Assembly (NCBI GenBank): GCA_026770585.1
Contig: MU647231.1
Location: forward strand, 142,346 to 159,805
Length of the DNA stretch: 17,460 bases
DNA from: Baffinella frigidus
Taxonomy: Eukaryota > Cryptophyceae > Cryptomonadales > Baffinellaceae
Direction: 5' to 3'
Of this stretch, positions 13,467 through 17,460 are shown one piece after another (positions within the stretch are counted from its first letter, which is position 1; each line of letters starts with the position of its first letter). The position numbers were made by a program, and so were the translations under genes. The notes below the pieces were generated by a model that saw nothing but the letters and a program-made list of their open reading frames with translations, searched no databases and had not been told where the DNA came from.

Positions 13467-14006
13467 TCAACTTGACGTGCGCGCCCGCGTGATACCTCGC
13501 CGGATAGATGGGGGGTTGGGGGGGGCGTCGGTGAGGAGCTCAGCGAGGGGAACTTGTCGGGTTCGAGTTCGGAGGCGAAGGAGAAGCGGTGGGGGGAGGT
13601 GGGAGAGGAGGGGAGGGAAGGCGGTGAGCGCGATGGACACGAGGGAATCGTGCCTGGATGAAAAGGAGGACGCGTTGGAGTCGCGCCTGGACACGAGGGG
13701 CGTGTGCTGCGGCGGCTCGTTCGGAACGTTTCCGTTCCGAACGGCGAGGGGTCCCGTCGATCGCGCGCCAGGATGCTTCGAAGCGTTTGGTCTCCAGACA
13801 CGGGGGAGTGGCTCGGACGAGAGGCGGGTGAAGTGGTTCGCGTCGTCCCAGACGCCCTGCTTGGAGTGACGCATCGGGATGCGAAGTCGGAGCACGAACG
13901 AGTGGGCGGGATTAATGGGCTCGTCGTCCTTGCCGCGCGACCAACGAGTGCTGCCCATGAGCTTCTCGGCGCTTGAGGGGCGATGAAAGCGCAGCATGGT
14001 GAGCAT
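13467..14006 (-). CDS. Possible unrecognised protein, 179 aa
   Basis: A minus-strand frame opening MLTMLRFHRPSSAEKL with GC-rich third positions like the two real genes, at least to about 13600. I do not recognise a family. Residues about 1-90 look like an ordinary basic folded or semi-ordered segment (WSRGKDDEPINPAHSFVLRL, GVWDDANHFTRLSSEPLPRVW). Beyond that it is Ser/Pro/Arg-rich with phosphosite-like RRDSNASSFSSRHDS. Past about 13630 the neighbouring frame (RFSFASELEPDKFPSL) looks better, which suggests a frameshift or a change of exon in a C-rich stretch. The ATG at 14006 has no strong context; a second in-frame ATG lies at 13997. The opposite strand also has an ORF (13375-13869) with poorer composition. 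It could be an exon, a decayed gene or a chance frame in GC-rich DNA. Confidence 0.35.
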   Translation of the reverse strand: MLTMLRFHRPSSAEKLMGSTRWSRGKDDEPINPAHSFVLRLRIPMRHSKQGVWDDANHFTRLSSEPLPRVWRPNASKHPGARSTGPLAVRNGNVPNEPPQHTPLVSRRDSNASSFSSRHDSLVSIALTAFPPLLSHLPPPLLLRLRTRTRQVPLAELLTDAPPNPPSIRRGITRARTSS

Positions 14007-14569
14007 GGTGTGTGGTGTGGAGATCTGGGGAGGTGGAACTTTGGTCGGTGTTATGATCATGATCACGGGGTGTTGTGTCATCAATTTTCGTGATTTGACC
14101 ATTTTGGTTATGCTGACTAGAAAGAATAGTCAGCCTCAAAAAAAAATCAGTCATATCAGTCCTTGTTTGTACTATCAACGTCAGCAAAGATGTGATCGGG
14201 GGGGGGTATTTCTTCAAAAAGCGCGTCGCTCAGGGAGCGCGGCGGCGGATTGCGGAGTAAGGTGATTTGTAGTCGACTGCACAGGTGACGAGCCTCTGGG
14301 TAGGCCAAATCTTTGTAACGGTTTACCAAAGAACTTTACAGCTGACTCCGCCTCTTCTGTTGTCAGGCTGACAACAGAAGAGGCGGAGAAGTTGTTGGAC
14401 GCACATTGATGACAGGGTGTTTCACGTCGTCAGCCTGGGGAGCATGTTTTCTAATTGCCTGAAATGAAGCAGCCATCCGCACCAGGTGTTACTAGTACAG
14501 GATCGTGTGGATAGATTGGGCATTGGGGAATCTGAGGGAAATCCAACAACGAATTCGTAGTGGGAAACT
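14007..14569. other. Unassigned spacer with a perfect hairpin
   Basis: No gene supported. 14346-14365 (CTCCGCCTCTTCTGTTGTCA) and 14369-14388 are perfect 20-bp complements with a 3-base loop; no terminator-like T run follows, and eukaryotic context makes that unlikely anyway. GCGGCGGCGGATTGC occurs at about 14239 and again at about 14666. Confidence 0.6.
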
Positions 14570-14621
14570 CAACGACGCTACGTGGATGGGATATCCAACG
14601 ACCCTACGTGGATGGGATATC
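14570..14621 (+). repeat. 26-bp tandem duplication
   Basis: CAACGACGCTACGTGGATGG GATATC followed by the same unit with one change (CAACGACCC...). The GGGATATCC motif recalls the dispersed repeat end in introns 1-3. Confidence 0.85.
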
Positions 14622-14761
14622 TACTTCAAGGGGAATACAGGAAGGAAAGAAACCTTTCAGAGATCGCGGCGGCGGATTGCTCCCCACAATTTGCTACGTT
14701 TTGGTCGCTGAATTCCAGAGAGGTTGTGCCCTTCTCTTGGCGCGTAATTCCTACACAGTAC

Positions 14762-14945
14762 ACCCTAACCCGTAAACACTAACACTAAATACTAAACCCT
14801 GAACCCTAAACCCTAAACCCTAAGCCCTAAGCCCTAAGCCCTAAACCCTACCCCTGAAAACCTACCCACTACAACCAACCCCCAGCCTCCAACCCCCAAA
14901 CCCCAAACACCAAGCCGTTAACCCTTAACCCTAAACCCCAAAGCG
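14762..14945 (-). repeat. Telomere-like tract 3 (interstitial)
   Basis: CCCTAAA and CCCTAAG repeats on the plus strand, degenerating into CCCCAAA and ACCAACCCCC. G-rich on the minus strand, thus opposite to the terminal array. Confidence 0.85.
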
Positions 14946-15432
14946 TCTGTAATGTCAGCACGCACCTAAGCGATAAGACCTAGGACCCCACGGTAGGCAA
15001 CCCGTAGGGACACATGGGGGTTCCTACGGATAAGGTGACGGAAGGTCGGCCAGAAATGGGCCGAAAATCCTTTCGTAGCCCGCTGTGTGGAGGGCCATTT
15101 CATAAGAATCCCGAAGGCCCCTCCCATGGGAGAACTCAGTTGCGTTTCTCTCTGAAACCCGCCCGCTGATTCTATGGTGCAACTACAAGGTAAGGTAAAT
15201 TATATGGTACAGTAAGGTAGTGTTGAATGTCGTCACCACTCTGGCACTAGAGCACCAGTAAGGCGTGAGACCCCGCTTAGGAGGGCGCCGGCCAAGGCCC
15301 GACACACAAGCGAGAGAGAACTTACCTTCATTAGTCAACCATCGAGGCTCATCACCTGTCCGACCGAGGCTCACAAGGCGCAACTGAGGACTTACTTCCA
15401 CCGGAGGGTTGCCCCTGCGGGGTGCTGCCCTT
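14946..15432. other. Unassigned spacer
   Basis: Nothing firm. CCTAGGACCCCACGGTAGGC and a diverged complement near 15015 look like a decayed relative of the family 2/3 transposon interior. A minus-strand frame at 15183-15401 encodes 72 residues without recognisable features. Confidence 0.45.
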
Positions 15433-15546
15433 TAGGTCCTTTAGGTTTTAATTTCGCCCAACATATGCCAACGACACGCCCTTCCGTAGAAAGGACTGCA
15501 GAGAAAGCGTTTTTGCTTTCGGATCGCGTTTAGCTTTCCAGTGCAG
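15433..15546 (-). repeat. Dispersed repeat family 6, copy 2
   Basis: Reverse-complement partner of 10741-10862. Shared blocks include ACGCCCTTCCGTAGAAAGGA, TTTTTGCTTTCGGATCGCG and CAGTGCAGAG. Confidence 0.72.
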
Positions 15547-15569
15547 AGGCTCGTGCACGGCACCCACTT

Positions 15570-16172
15570 AACCCCTGACCTCTACACCCTACACCTTACA
15601 CCCTACACCCCACACCATACCCCCTAAACCCTAAACCCTAAACCCTAACACCCAAACCCTAACCCTCAAAACATGAACACTGAACCCAGAATCATGAACC
15701 ACAAACCGTAAACCGAACCCTCAAACCTAAACCCTGAACACCGTAGGCCTCCTTCGGGCGGATCGCGGGGTTTGTATCCTCAGTGGCAGGTCTGGTGGAG
15801 CCCTAAACCCGAAACCCGAAGCCCTAAAACCTTAAACCTGAACCCTCAGCCCTAAACGCTAAACCCCAAACCCCAAACCTCAAACTTTCAACCCTCAACT
15901 CTAAACCCTAAACCCTAAACCTTAAATCCTAAACCCTACACCTTACACCCTAAACCCTAAACCCTAAACCCCAAAACCTAAGCCTTGAACCCCAAACCCT
16001 AAACCCTATGAACCTCAAAGCTTAAACCCTGAACCCTCAACCATAAACCCTAAACCCAGAACCCTAAACACTAAGCCCTAAACCCTCAACCCTCAACCTG
16101 AAACCCTACACCCTAAACCCCAAACCCTACACCCTGAACCTTCAACCCCAAACCCTAAACCTTAAACCCCGA
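15570..16172 (-). repeat. Telomere-like tract 4 (interstitial, about 600 bp)
   Basis: A long, heavily mutated CCCTAAA array, G-rich on the minus strand, interrupted at about 15745-15805 by a unique GC-rich segment (CCTCCTTCGGGCGGATCGCG). The degeneracy suggests an old array, inverted relative to the present chromosome end. Confidence 0.88.
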
Positions 16173-16765
16173 AACGAGCGTCTGCCGTGTCGATCGCAGC
16201 CGAGTTGCCCAGCGCCTTCTCAAGTTTTCGCAGTGTTTATTGAATCAGCGCACGACCGCGGGGGGAAATGCCCAGGAGGCCCGGAGGGGCAATGCGTCAA
16301 CGGACATCTCGTCGCCGCACCTCTAGCCGCGCCTGGTGCAGTAGGCACTCACTCACTCGATGGACTACCGATCTTTCGTGACCCCCAGATTCTGTGGGTC
16401 ACGTGATCACATGTGTACTTCAAAAGTCCTGGCGTCAGTTGCCGCTGGGCAAGGTGACTTTTACCAAAAGACTTGTAGTCAACCGAGTGGACTGGCGACT
16501 TGGGTGTTGGTCGGGAGTGTGCCTAAGGTCCTCCTGCCGACCCTCGTATCGAATGCAATAAATTTTAATAAAATTGCTGCCGACGCTGTTCCTGCCGAAG
16601 CTGCCGGTGAACGCCAAACATTTTAATAAATTACTTTTTACTGTAGGTATTCGTATAATAATCAAACCCCCCTACGATAGGCACTAAGATAAGCCACAAT
16701 AAAATAGCAGTGGGCAGTGCCGAACCACGCTGCCGGCTTTGACAAACGGACAGCCAATCGGAGAG

Positions 16766-16769
<4 letters not shown>
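16173..16769. other. Unassigned subtelomeric spacer
   Basis: No gene supported. There is a short hairpin at about 16378-16404 (GTGACCCCCAG/CTGTGGGTCAC). 16550-16640 is AT-rich with three TTTTAATAAA-like motifs. An 88-codon plus-strand frame at 16360-16626 has no recognisable domain. Confidence 0.45.
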
Positions 16770-16803
<34 letters not shown>

Positions 16804-16905
16804 CGCGCGCGCGAGAGAGAGAGAGGACGAGAGGGAGGGAGAGAGGGAGCGCGCGAGAGAGAGAGCGAGAGGACAAGAGAGCGAAAGCGAGACAGCAAGA
16901 GCGAG
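16770..16905 (+). repeat. GA microsatellite with GCGC interruptions
   Basis: (GA)n with GCGCGCGC and GAGG interruptions. Long Leu/Ser and Arg/Glu frames over it are low-complexity artefacts. A short GTTTAGGGTTTGCGG patch follows at about 16918. Confidence 0.92.
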
Positions 16906-16978
16906 TTTAGGGGACAAGGGTTTAGGGTTTGCGGTTGAGGGAGTAGTGGTGAAGGCGTCCGCGCGCTTATGAGCCTTA

Positions 16979-17150
16979 CCACGCAAGAGTGTAGGGCTGA
17001 CCTGGAAAAACAAGTCAGTTCACACGGAATTTGTAACAACTTTCCGAAATTTCGATTTTTCTGTGGGAAGAATGTCCACTTATGAACTTAAGAAATAGTA
17101 GAATTCTACTATTTCTCCTGTGGGCCACTCTGCCCTACACTCTTGCGTGG
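16979..17150. mobile_element. Inverted-repeat element with TA target site
   Basis: 172 bp. The ends CCACGCAAGAGTGTAGGGC and GCCCTACACTCTTGCGTGG are perfect complements, flanked by TA (16977-16978 and 17151-17152). A separate perfect palindrome, GAAATAGTAGAATTCTACTA TTTC, lies inside at about 17091-17115. Its sequence differs from families 2 and 3, but the target site is the same. Confidence 0.82.
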
Positions 17151-17270
17151 TACGGTTCCAGTACTCCTCTGACTCCAGCATTTTGTTTCGGATCTGGAGA
17201 GGGTGAAATGTGAATGGATCAATGATCCGTTTGAATCTGCAAGATGCCAAGGAACAGTCAGCATGCGAGG

Positions 17271-17460
17271 GGGGTTGGGGTTTAGGGTTTAGGGTTTGGG
17301 GTTTAGGGTTTAGGGTTTAGGGTTAGGGTGTAGGGTTTGGGTTCTAGGGTTTGGGGTTTAGAGTTTAGGGTTTGGGGTTTAGGGTTTGGGGTTTAGGGTT
17401 TGGGGTTTAGGGTTTGGGGTTTGGGGTTTGGGGTTTAGGGTTTAGGGTTTAGGGTTTAGG
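17271..17460 (+). repeat. Telomere-type TTTAGGG array at the right edge
   Basis: TTTAGGG repeats with TTTGGGG variants, more regular toward the end, where the last four units are perfect. The G-rich strand runs 5' to 3' toward the right edge, the orientation of a real right-hand chromosome end. The window stops inside the array, so whether it is terminal cannot be seen. Confidence 0.9.

Noticed and set aside
14346-14388. Hairpin as a rho-independent terminator
   Set aside because: No T run follows it, and the introns and telomere repeats mark this as eukaryotic DNA.
16631-17039. Several ORFs on both strands over the GA microsatellite
   Set aside because: Low-complexity translation of (GA)n; no real protein sequence.

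Overview
This is a subtelomeric piece of a eukaryotic nuclear chromosome. Two genes with introns occupy the left two thirds. Repeats of the plant/algal telomere type (TTTAGGG) occupy much of the right third, and a cleaner TTTAGGG array runs to the last base in the orientation of a true right-hand chromosome end. The larger protein begins with a signal peptide followed by an ASA|F cleavage motif and a Ser/Arg-rich stretch. That is the bipartite plastid leader of algae with complex red-derived plastids (cryptophytes, haptophytes, stramenopile algae). The lineage cannot be fixed further from sequence alone. Exons are GC-rich with high GC at third positions; introns and spacers are mixed and full of palindromic elements.

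Layout. (1) 1-2119, minus strand: 5' part of a gene whose exons splice in phase into the N-terminal half of an ARID DNA-binding domain; it runs off the left edge. (2) 2120-2376: short head-to-head intergenic region, likely a shared promoter. (3) 2377-11330, plus strand: a six-exon gene (484 aa predicted) for a plastid-type leader, a SPRY domain, three ankyrin repeats divided by introns, and a charged helical C-terminus. Every splice phase I inferred joins in frame. Its five introns total about 7.5 kb and hold most of the repeats. (4) 11331-12606: 3' flank with several broken copies of the last exon mixed with small transposons. (5) 12607-17270: no confident gene. There is one possible unrecognised minus-strand ORF near 13.5-14.0 kb, three degenerate telomere-like tracts, a GA microsatellite and further hairpin elements. 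(6) 17271-17460: telomere-type array.

The most striking theme is interplay between this gene and the repeats around it. Starts, ends or splice sites of exons 3, 5 and 6 recur as fragments in the neighbouring intron or 3' flank. Exon 3 acceptor copies alternate with telomere-like tracts. At least four exon 6 fragments carry the same non-autonomous TA-target element at the same dinucleotide. Several palindromic elements share a core around AAATTACTACAC but have unrelated arms. I found no tRNA, rRNA, CRISPR array or transposase gene.
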